A DNA stretch of 64,000 bases from assembly GCA_963070105.1 (NCBI GenBank), contig OY718804.1, positions 10,183,817-10,247,816 of the forward strand, written 5' to 3'. The position numbers and the translations under genes are program-made. The notes under the pieces are model-generated. The model saw only the letters and a list, made by a program, of their open reading frames with translations. It did no database searches and was not told the DNA's origin. Numbering within the stretch: position 1 is the first letter of the stretch; the number at the start of each line of letters is the position of its first letter. Of this stretch, positions 49,291 through 63,329 are shown piece after piece. The stretch comes from Litomosoides sigmodontis. Taxonomy: Eukaryota > Nematoda > Chromadorea > Rhabditida > Onchocercidae.

Positions 49291-52200
49291 TCCTGAAAAT
49301 CAGTGCAAAAATCACCAATCGATCATCCATTCTGATATGCTTTTTGGCTTCAAATGAAATGAAAATACGAAGAGAATCACTTTCCAACGCCCAACAAACA
49401 TCACGCTTAATTAGGGAAATATTCAATAAGTCATTTCGAGTTAACTCCCTCACAGTGTAATAGGCAGCACACGGAACGGTAAAGTAAAACGAGCAGAAAA
49501 TATTATCAAAGTGCGGTCAACCGTAACTTACGAGAGATGACAACACGTTCTACAAAAGTGATATCCCCGATTACGGGAATTTGCTACAGAAACGCTGAAA
49601 AGGGGGGATGACACATCATCAAGTAGTTAACAGCAGCAGTATGGGTCTAATAAGAGGAGATAAGCGTACGTCACAACCACACGGCCACATCACATCTGGA
49701 CACTTTACTTTCTATTTCTTCCACGATGAATAATTAGATGATTAATGGCGTGCATCATCCTCCTACTCATAAATCGTCATACAGAACAACGTTAGCATAC
49801 AATAGTTCTAGAGGTAAGGAAGCAGAGAGAGAGAGAGAGAGAGAGAAAGAGGGAGAGGGAGGGAGAGGAGGAGAGAGAAAGGTCACTTACGCGAATAAAC
49901 GAGCCTAACAGACTGCAATCCCACCACGACGTCAGCAGAGTATATCATCATCGTCATCGTCATCCACTCTCATACACACGCACACGCACACGCAGAGAGC
50001 CACGCACACAGACAGACTCTTTGTTATTGATGTGATGATGGAGGTGCAGATGCAGATGCAGTAGCAGTTGAAGGGAGAGCAAGGATGAGAGGCGGAGAGT
50101 GCGACGATAGCGCATGTGGTTGTGGTGCAGTGAGTAGATGTCCAGAAGTATAGATAACAGTAAGCCGCCATCCGCCATCAGCAGGGAACATCTGTGCAAC
50201 AGGGCAGACAAGTAAGCAAGAAGTATTGACAGAAGCGCACATGCTTTCGAGCAATCACTTCTTCTTTGTTTTTTGGGTCTCCTCCTCCCACCTTCCACGT
50301 GTCGCCGTTGGAAGGGGAAGGCTAATCTGTTCGTGGAGTATTTCCATTCATTTCATATTGCAGAGCGGGATTACTTGTACTGCGGGACGTTTCACGTATT
50401 TCGAGCAACATGGCAAGTGTCTGTTAGCCGTCACTTCTCCTCTCCCTCTTCACCTGCCAGCTTCATCCTGACTGAAATGACGACACCAAATGTCCAAGCA
50501 TCCACTCCAGTGCTCTACCTCTACCATCATGTAAGCCCTCCTTCTAGCCTTAGAGTAAAGTTGAGACAGCTAGCTAGCATGAATCAGTAAGAATGAAAAG
50601 TGAGTGCTATCTCTCATCCTCTTCTTCAAGAGCACTCCCGCTACTCACCAGAACTCAACGTAATGCCCCGACACGCCATTATAGTGGTTATCCGACATAC
50701 CATACCGCCTAGCTTCTCCTAGAAATTGTCAGTATTAAATGGACAGTCCTCCACTTCCCTCTCTCCTTGAGACTCATCGGGCGCCCCCAGAACTTACAAT
50801 AGGTATGCTCGAAACTTAAGTCACTCTTCGTCCTCCTCAACACTCCATCAGAGGTGCAAATTGAAATCCTGGCTAACGCAATTCTATCAAATCCTCTTTA
50901 CCTTTAGTGCGGAAGACAAAATTCATCACTTTATTTGATTAACGCATAAAAAAACAATGAAAAGGAATACAAATGTCATAAAATGCTTGTTTATATGTTC
51001 GATTATATGATTTAATGAGATACGTACTGTACAAGAGGAAACAGTAAAATAACAAAACAAAGAAATTTGTAAAAATTTCCCTCTTTCTTTAACGGTAAAA
51101 CATACAGACAAGAGATGTTATGTGCTGCTAGTCTACACCTGCTTTAAACACATCTTTAAGAACTGTAAAATCACAAAAAACAGAAAACAATTTTCACAGT
51201 GGAATACAAGACCTACAATAAATTCCGAAGCCATTCATGAACATATAGCAGGTACAAGGGACAGAAGATAAAGTTCGACCGTCCAATCTATCAAATGAAA
51301 ACGATGAGGTTAATAAAACAAAACAAAAGAAATATACATTCCTCGGTAACTCTTAAATAAACAACAAAATGAAAAGATGAAACAAAACATATCTTCAGAC
51401 TTTAAATTGTATGAATAAGTTCCCTCTCCCACAGTAAAATATTCATGCTTCACGTGTGATTTATATGTAAAATCACGTCACATTTACATGTATGAAAAGT
51501 TCACCGACATTGAAACAAATAAAATCAAGTACTCGAAAAAGAGCTAAAATACCGGGAAAAAAATTCGAACATGCAAGAGGATAAAAGAAAAAAGGAGATA
51601 GAAAGCAAAAAGATACACGTCTCGAAAAAAGGAAAAAAGCTTGCAATGCACAGTAAACACAGATTCACGGTATACACAGGTGTATTCAAACCAACTTTAA
51701 TTTATCTATTACTATGATAGTCGTAATACTAACACATTGCTAGCCAATACAGCATCCTGCCTCAATCATATTTTGACCTGCCGCTCATACTATCGACTAT
51801 TACTTTCTATAATAACACCAGTATGCTCTTCCATCTTTTATCAAGAATTTCATTTAAAAAAAAAGCCCTGATAAGGTCCTGAATAATCCGAAAAAATGAG
51901 AAATTTCAGAATCGTTGTCGTTGCAACATCATTATTCTTCCTGACTGAAGAGATTTGTCATTATTACACCAAAACTGCATGAGTTAAACCCGGTAACACA
52001 TCATTTATTTTCATTTTTCATCGTATGAGAACCAGCAAGCTGAAACAAGATCATAATATTTCTGTCTCAACTTCTATCACAGGTGCTTCTAAAAAAATTT
52101 CACTGCAACTCGGCGGATTAGTTTTGCTTAATCGAACATTCTACACTTATCACATAATCACTTTATGTTTCAATAAAGTAAATGTTGTTTAGAAGTTGTG

Positions 52201-52475
52201 TATTTTCTGTACGTTTGTCTGAGTAAGGTAGTTTTACTTATTTTAGGCCATTTAATTTCCAACACCACACTACTTCCTTCATGCACCTACAGATACTTCT
52301 CATTTATAAGGACACATTCATCTGAACAACTGTGGAATCGTTTTTAGTTATATAAAAGTTATATTCGCATTCAAAGAACCTACATATTGTCTCTAATATG
52401 TCAATGCAAAAACCATGAAGTCGCTTCCTGTAAAGTCGTGAAATAAATTATGAACTAAACCAATAATTTAATCTG
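49291..52475. other. Gene-poor intergenic stretch
   Basis: This covers the upstream region of the Ly6 gene and the 3-prime flank of the PEHE-protein gene. It includes GA tracts near 49827-49880, a CA/GA-rich patch near 49970-50015 and a higher-GC patch at about 49900-50800 with overlapping open frames on both strands that show no family resemblance. A TTTATT (AATAAA on the minus strand) near 52002 could end the PEHE transcript. Confidence 0.5.
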
Positions 52476-54133
52476 CTACAAAAAAAAACAGACCAATGGA
52501 ACGGAAAAAATTCTCGGCGAATATGGCGAAGCCATAGATGGTCGATCATAGTCCGGTACAGATACTGATTCGCCATTATTCGAACTTAGTTGATCGTCAT
52601 CGAAAGAACAGTACAGAGCTGCAGGACTTGGTGCAGCAGATCCTGACTGAACACTTTCCAGTAAACTCAGGCTTTCGGCCGAACCAGTGGCAGATGGAGC
52701 AGTACTTGCTGCTGGAAGTTTGGAATGGCTAGATCCCGATAATTTTGAAGCTGTTGCTGCTGATTTTGCGGCAACATAATCCCTAAAAAAAGTACTACAT
52801 GGCCCAGTTGCTCACAGAAAACTATTCTAATTCCTAATCAATAAGTCAAGCGCTTTCTCCATTCTTTATCCGCATTGTCGACTATAGTTTAAAGAAAAAG
52901 ATTTTTAAAAAAACTTAAAAAAAAACCAGGAAAATTAATGCTCAAAGTAATTTCAAATCCATTACAAATCATTATAAGCATAAAGTGGACCTGTACTGTT
53001 GAAAACGTTTTCGTTCATTTAATTCGTATGGAAGATGCCGTCGCGATATATTTGCTACACATGAGCATTCTGCCAGATGCATGCATCCCGAACCTTCTTC
53101 CGTCACCAGTTGCAGTGGCTTTCGTTCCCAGCTGCAAGTAGTATAATCGCTTAATTTCTTATAGAATGCATATACATGCCTCAACGAAAATCAATCGTGC
53201 AGAAAGTAGTCGAAATTTATATCCCATTTCTCTCTGTAGTATAAAAAATAGTTCCACATTTCGCACATCCTTACCATGCCACAGCAAATAGTATAAAGAG
53301 AACGAACATATCAATATTTCATTTAAAAATAAAAAAATGCTAAAAAAGGTACGTACTGTGGTATACAAATTTCTTTATAATCAATTTTCTGAGGAAGGCC
53401 AGGCAGTGGTTCCATGAGTCCATCTTCAACATCATTTGTACGAAGCAGTCGAAGTCGATGATTAGTAAATCTACGGTTTCGGAAATCTCCGTTCCTTTTT
53501 CGGTCAAAAGATCTTCCTAGAAGGTTTTGTCCAACACGTTTCACTGTTGATGGCCGTTTAGACTGAAATCATTAACATTAACTAAAACGCATTTAAATTA
53601 AAACTCAATTCAAAAAGATGATTTTAAAAATAAGAAATAGAGCAATGAAAGGTTATGAAAAATTGGAACAACGTTATGTTGGAAACCATATTATTATTAT
53701 TATGATGTTTACCCACGATGATGCCGGACCATACATAAGCATCTGATCACTCCTTTAACTGACTGCTGACGTCAACTATGAATTGTTTGTCATACTTTTA
53801 ACTCGAATCTACAGAAATATCTTAGGCTGTTTTACTCTCAACTTTCGGTCAAATTCCCACTGTCCAAGTGATTAAAAGCTCAGTTTGAATTCTAACAAAG
53901 AAAACAATTCATTACGTATGATCCCCGTTGAGAATAATTTGTAGGTGGTTGGTATTCCTCATCATCATCATAACTTTCTTCGCTTTCACTTCTTTCTCGT
54001 TTCCTTCTTGCTTGTCTGTCATCCACTATAACTGCTTCTTTTACCACCACCTTTCGTTCCTCCAAAAATGTGGTCCACGGAGAACGATCAAATCTAAAAA
54101 TTTGGAAATCGTAAAAACTAGCGTAACATAATT

Positions 54134-54195
<62 letters not shown>

Positions 54196-55503
54196 CAGAT
54201 AGATGCATATAGACGTTATGACCCATACCTTTTACGCAAATGTATGATTGGTCGCGTCGATCTGCGGCGACAATAGACTTCCGCTCCACGCTCTACCGGC
54301 ACTGCTAAATTGCAAAAGTATTAGAGTAAATTAAAGTTGAATTTCCACTCTATTCAGAGAAAACAATGTGGAAATTTTGGTATTTTTTTTAAAATCATTT
54401 AATAAGTTTCATAATTCAGAGGTTTCTCTTTTTCTGTCAAGTGGATATTTGATCAACGGTTTAAGGTTCCATTTTAAAGTGCTTGAGAATTATGCCGTGC
54501 AATGTATTATTGATCGGATAGTAATCAATATTGAACGACTTTCAAAATGTTACATTACATTCCACATATTCTTCAACCAACTCCGTATTTCCATGAGTTC
54601 TAAAGCCAACCACAAAAAAAACCTGTAAGCAAAGGGACTGGAGGGTAAACTCGATTATCAACAGTAGCATATGCTCGCATACGTTCTCCAGTATCCAGTG
54701 ATATAGGAGTTTCATTTTCGCTGAGACCATTTTTTCCTGCCCTCTCCACTCTAAAAAAAATACACATGCACACAGCAAAAAGACTATGCGTAAACAAAAC
54801 TTGAATTTCTATTTTGTTCAGATCAGATAAAATTATGCGGAAATTTGCTGTATTTTTGCACAAGAACTGAAAACACACTTTCTCCTTTTCAGAAAACGTC
54901 GTCTTTTGCCATCAAACGGCAAGCATCTCGCACAGCATTCGTTTAAGACTTCATCGTTCCATGAATACACCTTCTTCTTTTGTCTCCGAATATTATTCAG
55001 CTGAAACACACAATATTCTAAACCGTATGTTACAACATTTTTTGAATATCCTGAATTATGTCTCCATATCCCTTTCTTTGGCTTTAATAACACAAACAAA
55101 GTAAGACATGCCTTATTATATCATCTAGGCGTTTGGAAGAAATCCCATCTACATAGGTCGCAGGAAGTCCTTCAACTCACTCATCTATTTGTGAACATTG
55201 TAAAGTGCTTTCACACACACATAGATATACATACAACACACTATGCATTATTAAAATGTAACGCTAAATATAATTATCCTAATTAAAATACTTTGATGAA
55301 ATTATTTCAGTATCTCAACTGTTGCGAATACACAAAAAAGATAAAATCGAAATAAACCTGATGATACACGACACTTATTTTCTCTTCACAATCCTCTTCT
55401 ATACAAAGTGCCTTTGCATCAAGCATACCCAACCTGACTCGCTCATCGAAGTACGTATGCGACGATAAGCTCCTGAAGTGATCATTTTAGCTGAATTAGG
55501 GAT

Positions 55504-55598
<95 letters not shown>

Positions 55599-58500
55599 CA
55601 AATCAATGTAAGTACTTGAATGGTAGATAAGCGTTCGATGTTGACGGCTCTCCCTCGTTCTCTCTATCACTATCTTCAGATTCGGTTACATCCGCATCCA
55701 TAACATATTTTACTAATCGGCTATCTGATGTCCCAGATGTCCTATAATGAAACGAAAATGACTGAAACGACAAATGAAACAGGTATTCTATCTTTCTAAA
55801 TTTTGCAGCCCTTGCTAATAGACTTCGAACAATGCTGGTCTTTATATACTCAGTTCAAAAATGGAAGAGTAAAATTATATAAAAGTATTGCAAAATCATA
55901 CGGATCTCTCGCACTTTGGACCAGCTTTTCCGTGACAGTAGTTGAACCATCACCAAAAATGTGATCGGAAACTTCTTTTGACAGGAAATCATTAAGAACA
56001 AAGTGATTCTTAAAACGCTGCAGTAAATTAACTAACTGACTAAGATGGGCGCGCTCCAGCTGAAAGTGTGAACGTGAGAAATTCTTAGATCAGTTATTAT
56101 TAACATAAAATGAAGAGCGAATTCAGAATAATTTAGAAAATTCTTTTTATGAAAATAGTGAACCTATTACAAGCAAAAAAAAATAACATACATGCGGTAC
56201 GCTTAATGCTAGGCCATTCTTGTCACGTAATTTTCCAATTTTCTCTTGCAATATTTTCCTATATAAGCCGTCTTTATAGTCCACAACACTGCTAAAAAAT
56301 TTGAAAAAGTTCGAGCGAAAGGACATAGCGAGACAACAGAAAGAATAATATGTGGCAGCATGATTTTTAAAGGCGATTCAGAAGAAATTAAGATGACTCC
56401 TTAATACTTGAAAAGATGAAGTAAAAATTCAAGCAAAGTTTAGTGCTCAAGTATATTTTATCTGAAATAATTCCCTAAAAAACAGTTTTTCTATCATATC
56501 TGACGTGTAATATAGCCTCACCAATATTACTTCATCAACTTAATAAGAAAAACTACTAAATAGCCATTAAATCAATATATCTCTTAGCAAATAATTTACC
56601 TCGAACTAATTTTCTTTGGATAACTTCGTTTCGTTGTAGTCCTCTGTTCATTTATATCATCTTGCATCGGTTTACGTAATAAATCCAGTGCTTTATTCAA
56701 AGTTTGCTCACTAGGAATTTGCAAATGATCTTCACCAGTATTCATAATTGGTACTGATGAAGATGGGGTGAGATGTGCAGTGTTTATGCATTCTTCCTAA
56801 ACAAATCTAGGTCCCAAACTTCTATTCATTGGCCACAAAAGCAAAAGAACTTTTTTAAACATCACTGAGAATAAAAAGGTTCACTCTCCAGTTTTGTCCC
56901 TACGTTCACATCCGTTAGTCATTTTATCACACACCTGAATTTTTTGTTTCTTTTGTTGTGGTTCCATGACATCTGTGGAAATTTCTCGTTCTGGACGGAC
57001 CAATATTTCACTGGTATTGGTAAGCGCTGAAGTTTTGTGTGAACCGGTGAGCTGTGAACGCCTCTTTATTCGAAATGGCAGTGGCGTTTGAGTCAAAATA
57101 GAACCGTAATGATTTGGAGACAAAGGAGCTGTGTTCAGCAGTGATCGCCGAGGTACTCCTTCATGAACATCAACTGCACGAAATGGTTCTTGTTTAAGAA
57201 CAATGTGAGAGATCTGTCGGTTCATATCTGTACTTCCGACATATTGGTTTCTGTTTCCACAAGGCATAGAAATGGTAAGTCGTGTTGTGACATCCTGTAA
57301 TTGAAAACATAAAACTATTTGGTCACAGTAATCGGGGTCCTTGTTGTTCTTCGTTTAGTACAGTTTTCCGCTGTAAAATCATTAGCTGCTGTCACAAAAG
57401 TTTTGTTATTTGTGCGAGGAAGTTTTGTAAAGCTGAGAACTCCATCCATCGCATTTTAAATGAATTAAAACATAGTGTCTACATTAAGTTCTCAAAACCG
57501 ATTGATAATATCGAACATTAAAATCCCTTGATATCATCTCAATACACTTTCTGTAATTCGGACCACTTGCTTTTAGCAGTCTGCATACACAGTCCCCCCT
57601 CGGACTGTTTAGAACTTCCAAGATATTTTCTGCTGTATTTAAGTATTCAAAGTCACTTCTTCATAACTATTAGAACTAGATTTGCGATAACAGCGAGATA
57701 AAAAATACAATGTAATAATGATTTATTTACATAAAGTGACCACATCTTAACAACTTTCTCCTTTATATAGTAATGCCCCCATTAAAATACCTTATCAGGT
57801 TCCTCTGAATCATTAGCACCAATCTGACTCGAGTTTCCCATACCAACTGATGTTTTTAGATTACACTTTCCGTTTATTAAGCTCGATGTTTGATCCTTCT
57901 CACTACCAGTTCCTTTTGGCTGTAGACCTTCTTTTGAGGTAGACGGTTCAGGGTCATGAGGACAACTACTGGAATCAAAACAGCGATCCTTTATCGGCTG
58001 TTCTGCAGCCGATATTGTGTTTGTACCATTTGTAGAACAAACCTGGAGAACCATCACACATCATTGCCGTTCATTTATAAAATAAATCACCGAACAGTAA
58101 AAGATTCTGCTACTAATTTTTTCATTCATTCAAACACATGATATCTTACTTCTACAATAGTTCTTTAATGAGGCTATTTTTTAGCGCTAAAAGCGCAAAA
58201 TTACAAATAAATAATAAGCGCATCGAGCACGAGTAAAAAGATAAGACATTCTCAGAAGTTTTGGGAAATATACAAGCGAAGAAAATATTCAGAATGATAA
58301 CGCCCATTTGCTTTATACTATTATTCGATTCCTTCAAGAATGAAAAAACTCGTCCTTGTACTGTTACTGTTGAAATAATTTGAAACATATGTTAACGGAC
58401 CTCATTTCCCTTTAACTGATGAGTTGAAAATACAAAAGGATCGGAAGGCACATGTTCATGAGCTTCAGATAACTGCATTCCACGCCTTAAGTTCGAGTGT

Positions 58501-58640
58501 TCAGAAGAAAGATTATCTTTCACTTCTGGAGTTGACATATTACGGCTTGGAAGCACTGAAGAGGGACGCAAAGTTGTTGTGATCTGATCATTACTCATAC
58601 CGGCCGTTTCGTCATCACAATCATTTTTGATACTGCGCAT
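52476..58640 (-). CDS. PEHE-domain protein, KANSL1/MSL1-like
   Basis: Fifteen exons in transcript order: 58640-58401, 58042-57791, 57294-56935, 56796-56600, 56288-56192, 56059-55902, 55741-55616, 55472-55358, 55000-54879, 54750-54623, 54304-54229, 54093-53916, 53562-53357, 53131-52991, 52782-52476 (900 aa). The long N-terminal half is low-complexity with KRR patches. Near 500-640 are coiled-coil-like and CxxC-containing basic segments (LNECCARCLPFDGKRRRFLK). A PEHE-like domain lies at about 743-800: IDYKEICIPHWERKPL, then LPYELNERKRFQQYR, comparable to KANSL1's YKEILTPSWRE and EEMERARW. The tail is Ser/Ala-rich. KANSL1 scaffolds the NSL complex and activates the H4K16 acetyltransferase MOF through its PEHE domain. 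The start ATG abuts a GTTTCAG acceptor, so it may be trans-spliced or continue upstream. Two introns consist largely of AT repeats. Confidence 0.65.
54136..54192. repeat. (AT)n microsatellite in an intron
   Basis: About 28 AT units within the PEHE-gene intron 54094-54228, close to 40% of that intron. Confidence 0.95.
55506..55597. repeat. (AT)n microsatellite filling most of an intron
   Basis: About 45 AT units inside the 143-bp PEHE-gene intron 55473-55615. The repeat is nearly two thirds of the intron and is fully self-complementary. Confidence 0.95.
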
Positions 58641-60729
58641 CTGAAACTCTAATTTAAAGCGGGTTGTTACGGAAAATTATCCTAGGTTCTATATCATTTA
58701 TTCCATTCAAAGGCTGTGCTCTTTTTACTCTTCATTCATCTTACAGTTGGAAGTATAGAAAGATAGATTTCTAATGCAAAAAAAAAAAACTAAAACATCC
58801 TTTATGGGATTAATCTTTTAGTAGGAAAAATAAACAAATAAATTTGATCAGCCGGCTAAAACATGAATGACTGAATGACTCTCGACTACGATATAAAAAG
58901 AGCCAAAAAAAGATTACAATGAACTGTTCACTATTAACCGGCGTTGCTGATATATCAATCACAGTTCCGAGTCCCATTGAATTCTCCTTTCACCCACCGC
59001 CGCCTCGACATAACACAAATTCCTCCGTATATCCTGTGTGGCCTCCAAAACTAATATGTACGTCCTAAAATGACCGGACTAAAAATATTCGGATGCGAAT
59101 TCACGAGTTACTGTTGAACTTCGAATCGTATAATCATATTTGTGAGAATAACTGCAACATACAAAAATGATTTCAGTCTAATGCAAGACCAGTTCGTGAT
59201 GACAATTGAATGCAAGATTAAAGCAATACGACTTCTTGCATTATCTTCATTCAATGAATATCATACAATTAATAGAAAAGTAGACGTTGCACATTAAATG
59301 GAAAAAATATTTTCCATTAAATTTTTAAGAATTTTCTTGCAAATGATCACCGCGAGATATCAGCTAATTACACTGCTTGGTAAACCAGAATTTACGTGCA
59401 TAAATATCACTCCAAAAAAACTGCAGAAAACACTGAATTCTATCTGATAATAAATCAATTGTTAAATGGAGATAAAAAACGATATTCTCATTCGTTTTTC
59501 ATCTGCACTTTTAAAAATACTTTCTTTTAGTATTTTAGATAACAGTTATATAAAAGAACTTAACGGTGGTCACTTATCTGCAACAAATATAAAACAACTT
59601 TTCTGACTCTATCAACGAAAAATTTAAGCCAAATATTTGACCCACAACTTACAAAAACCTCCCTCATACTTAGACTAGAGCTTCTGCAATTATATCTTCC
59701 ACAGTGTGCACAGATTCATCTTTCACCCACCCTCACTTCTATCTTATATGATTTCCATGTCGCTGTTTTCTATATGAAACTTAAACTTGCTTAACAGATT
59801 ATTTGCCATGCCTGCGTGCTAGCCATCCTACAACAACTGAAGTACCCAATTTCCTGAGCCAATAAGCGATGCGAGAAAAGCAATTACACAGAGACACACA
59901 TACATGCATACACATCACTACCACGAAGTCTGAAGTTTGAAGTGATGCATCTCTCTATAAGATTATGCAAATTTAGTCTCACGAATACTCATCTAGGTCA
60001 TCATCACGGAACGAAGAAACTTTGAAAGGGAAGTAGGAGACAAATAAGTGCCGGCGGTGGGAGGACGTGCATAGGACTGAAAGTTTTTAACGTAAGGGAT
60101 AGAAAGAGTTATAAACACAGCAAGGGATGGTATCTCATAGCTCACATAAACACAGAGCGAACCACAATAACCCAAACGGTGCTTCGGAAGAGAACGGGTC
60201 ACAAGTGCGACTCGCCGGCACGAAGCCGCAAGACCGGACCGACGAGTGGTAATATACCCAAGTGATGCAAATGGAAGGCACGCCATGCGGAACAGACGAA
60301 TCATTCGACTAGCCCTGCCGCACCGCCACTCCTAGCCTCCCATCGATGCTAATGACAACGCGACGCGATTCTGCATGTATGCACATATCCACACCCACGA
60401 AAGAGCATGCAACTTGAGGAACACAGCAGAGAAAGACGATGTTGCGAAGGGATTGCAAAACAATGAGTGTGGCGAAAGGATGTGCAGAAGAGAAAAAGAA
60501 GAAGGGAGAGAGAGGAAGAACGCGTCTCGCACAGTGCACAAAACGCTCGCACACCACACATTCACACGTCGGGCGGCACTTCCATCTTGCCCGCTGACTT
60601 TTGAAAATATGTACCGTGGGTCTTACAACGATGGGTACCGTATCTTGTTAACACAGCACTATTTGCAGTGGGAGATTCGTCACTACATTGTTGTATATTG
60701 CGGGGATTAGGTATGCAGTGAGTTTCCGG
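58641..60729. promoter_or_regulatory. Divergent intergenic region between the PEHE gene and HAT1
   Basis: The two start codons point away from each other across 2.09 kb. The half nearest HAT1 (about 60000-60700) is relatively rich in GC and CpG for this window, as expected for a promoter. Open frames there (for example minus 59993-60304) show no family resemblance. Untranslated 5-prime exons of either gene may lie here. Confidence 0.45.
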
Positions 60730-63329
60730 ATGGCTGCGTCAAACGTGAAGGAGAAATACGCTGATTTCCTGGTTGACGGTGCGCAGGCAGTATCGCTGGC
60801 CTTTGGTGAGTCCTAAATTTTACTCGCAACAAACTTTTCGTAATGCTCACACCACACTTATCGATCAGCTTTGCAGTGTCCGATACGAGCGAAATGATGT
60901 CAGCGCAAAAACATCATCCAGAATACGTCTACCAGCACTTTGGAGAGAAGTAAACTTACAGATTTTTGCTCGAATTTTATTAACTGCTTATCACGTGACT
61001 TCCGTCATTAAACAGTTTTCCCTGTTCTTCCAATGGAGTGAATTGTTTCTAATCTGAAATGTATTTTAGCGAAGCAATATTTGGTTACAAAGACTTAAAG
61101 ATCACAATATATTATACCGATGCATCTATGTATATCTATCCTGAAATCAGTTATACAGCCAAAATAACATCATACACAACGGAGTTCAAAGTTGGTTCTC
61201 TTTTCTCATTCATTGTTCAGATATCTTATCTGTGTGCTACGCTATTTCCTTTTCATTTTAGCCTGACGATATAGTTCGAAAATTAAGTGAACAACTACCA
61301 GCTGAACAAACAGAAATATTATGCCAGACAAGCACTGTTTTCAAATCACGTTTGGATGAGCAGAAGAATTTTTGGCCTTATGGGCAACTTCTTTCCAAGT
61401 TCACTGCTGGTAGACATTCTGCGTTTTTAATATTGATGCGTGCATCATTTCTAATAAGTGAATATAGTATATTACAAGCCCTTAAGACCAAGTTTCTGGG
61501 AAATTTCTGAGAATTACATTTTTTGGAGGTATCACCGAATTCTGGGTAATTTTAGTAATTTATTACTAAAGGGACAAAGATGGCATGACAAAAGTTTTAG
61601 TTGTTCATTTCTTTTTATATAGTAAATTGTCTGGTAATTGATTTTCGTATTTCGCAAAAATTTTTGTGCTGGAGGGAATTGTTTGTTAATATAAATTTCC
61701 AAAATTTAGGTGATCGAGAGCTGCAGGTCTGGATAGTTAGCGAAAGTTCGCCAGGATTTGATGCATACTTAGCTCGAGTCCAAAGTCTTGCTTTATGGTA
61801 TATTGAGGCTGCGCAGTACACTGACAATAATGATCCACGATGGCAGCATTATTTCCTGTTAGTTTTTGTGGTATCATAAAGTCTTTCTGACAGTCGCTCG
61901 ATTACTTTCTTTCTGGTTGTTAAGATAATACATGCAAAACCATTTTTAATCTGAGCATGTTTCAACAGAAGTGTAGAAATTCATACTGCTTAATCCACTT
62001 GCTAATATTAAACATTTCTGTTAACTATTTGTGGAGCTCCATTTTAGATATGAATCGTTTAAGAAACATGATGGAGTTACACGTGTAGCGCTTGCGGGAT
62101 ATGCATCTCTTGTCAGATTTTATAATTATCCTGATAAAATTCGACCTAGGATTGCTCAGATTTTGCTTCTACCGCATTATCAGGGTGTTGGTATTGGCGC
62201 TAAATTTTTGAAGGCAATATATGACGACTTAATCCGGCAGCCGAAAGTTGCAGACATTACAGGTTGATATTAGTCTTGGCTGTATTCTGTAGTTGATTTA
62301 GTATACCGAATGGTCCGATTCGAAGGCTCGGGGTTGGAAAATTTGTCTCTGAATGTATTTACTCATAAGAAATAATTGTCCAAATTATTTAATAACAACT
62401 TTCGCATTTTTTTATTCAGAAATATTTTTTCAGCGGAAGGTCCTGCAGAATCTTTTATAATAACTCGAGACTATGTGAATTGCTGCAATTGCTCTACACT
62501 CAAGGAATTCCATGCAGACAATCTAAAAAATGGTTTCACAGAGGAGATGAAAAATGCTGCCTTGTTGCAGTTTAAAATAAATCCAGTATGGTTTTTATAA
62601 TGATTAGTTTTTTTTTATTATTTTTTCGTAGTCTGTGGTTGAATTTTACTTCGAAATTCGATATTTGTAAAATCACCAAGTTCGAAAATTTATTCTAATT
62701 TATTTTTTCCTGGCGTTATGTGGTTTGACTTAATGGGATAAGTAATTTCTTCTTTAAAACTGAATTAACTGTTTCAGAAGCAATCACGGCGCGTTTATGA
62801 AATACTTCGTTTGCACCATATCAGTATTCAAGATGAAGAAGCCATGAAGGAATATCGATTGGATGTGAAGAGAAGGCTTGAAAAACCTTTTAAAGTTAGT
62901 TTTTATTTTGATTCAAACACACTCATGTAGCAGTCAATAAATTTAGAACTGTATGTTTTGCTGTACTCTACACATAATTAAGAATCTTATTTCGAATGTT
63001 ATTTATATTCTCTATTTGATCTTAAGTGGGGAAAGAATGTGAACTGTGGGCAGGATAATAAAAAGTTCATTCGTAAAAAAACAATTTTGCATGAACGTCT
63101 TTTATATTTTATTTTATTTTTCACTCCAGTGTGCGAATTACGTTTGCAGAGAAGTGAACGTGACTGGAGAAAGTTATCAAGCGTTCTGGATGAGTATGAA
63201 TATGCAGCGGTTGTTGCCAATCAAATGAGTGTAGAACAGAAAGCAACCAAACTGGAGCAACTTTATGAAGAAGAACTAGCCGCGTATCGGACTGTTATTA
63301 AACGACTGATTAGTTTCGCTAATGGTTAA
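60730..63329 (+). CDS. hat-1: Histone acetyltransferase type B catalytic subunit HAT1
   Basis: Exons 60730-60805, 60877-60949, 61070-61190, 61262-61409, 61710-61857, 62048-62262, 62434-62585, 62778-62894, 63150-63329 (409 aa; human HAT1 is 419). It acetylates newly made histone H4 at K5/K12 before chromatin assembly, normally with an RbAp46/48 partner. The N-terminal domain reads HPEYVYQHFGE, then EAIFGYKDLKITIYY, matching human FPEYTHQLFG...TAFGYKGLKILLYY. The acetyl-CoA motif is LLPHYQGVGIGAKFL (QGVGIG at 234-239), followed by DITAEGPAESF. The C-terminal part has FKINPKQSRRVYEILRL and YRLDVKRRLEKPFK, as in human HAT1. The C-terminus is helical. The start ATG is the first in frame, in a higher-GC leader. 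It is divergent from the PEHE-protein gene. Confidence 0.95.

Noticed and set aside
49932..50590. Overlapping frames of up to 112 residues on both strands
   Set aside because: Composition is dominated by CA, GA and short repeats; frames on both strands are equally open, which points to base composition rather than coding.
59993..60565. Several overlapping minus-strand frames of 70-103 residues upstream of HAT1
   Set aside because: They overlap in several frames in a GC-richer promoter-like region and show no recognisable motifs.
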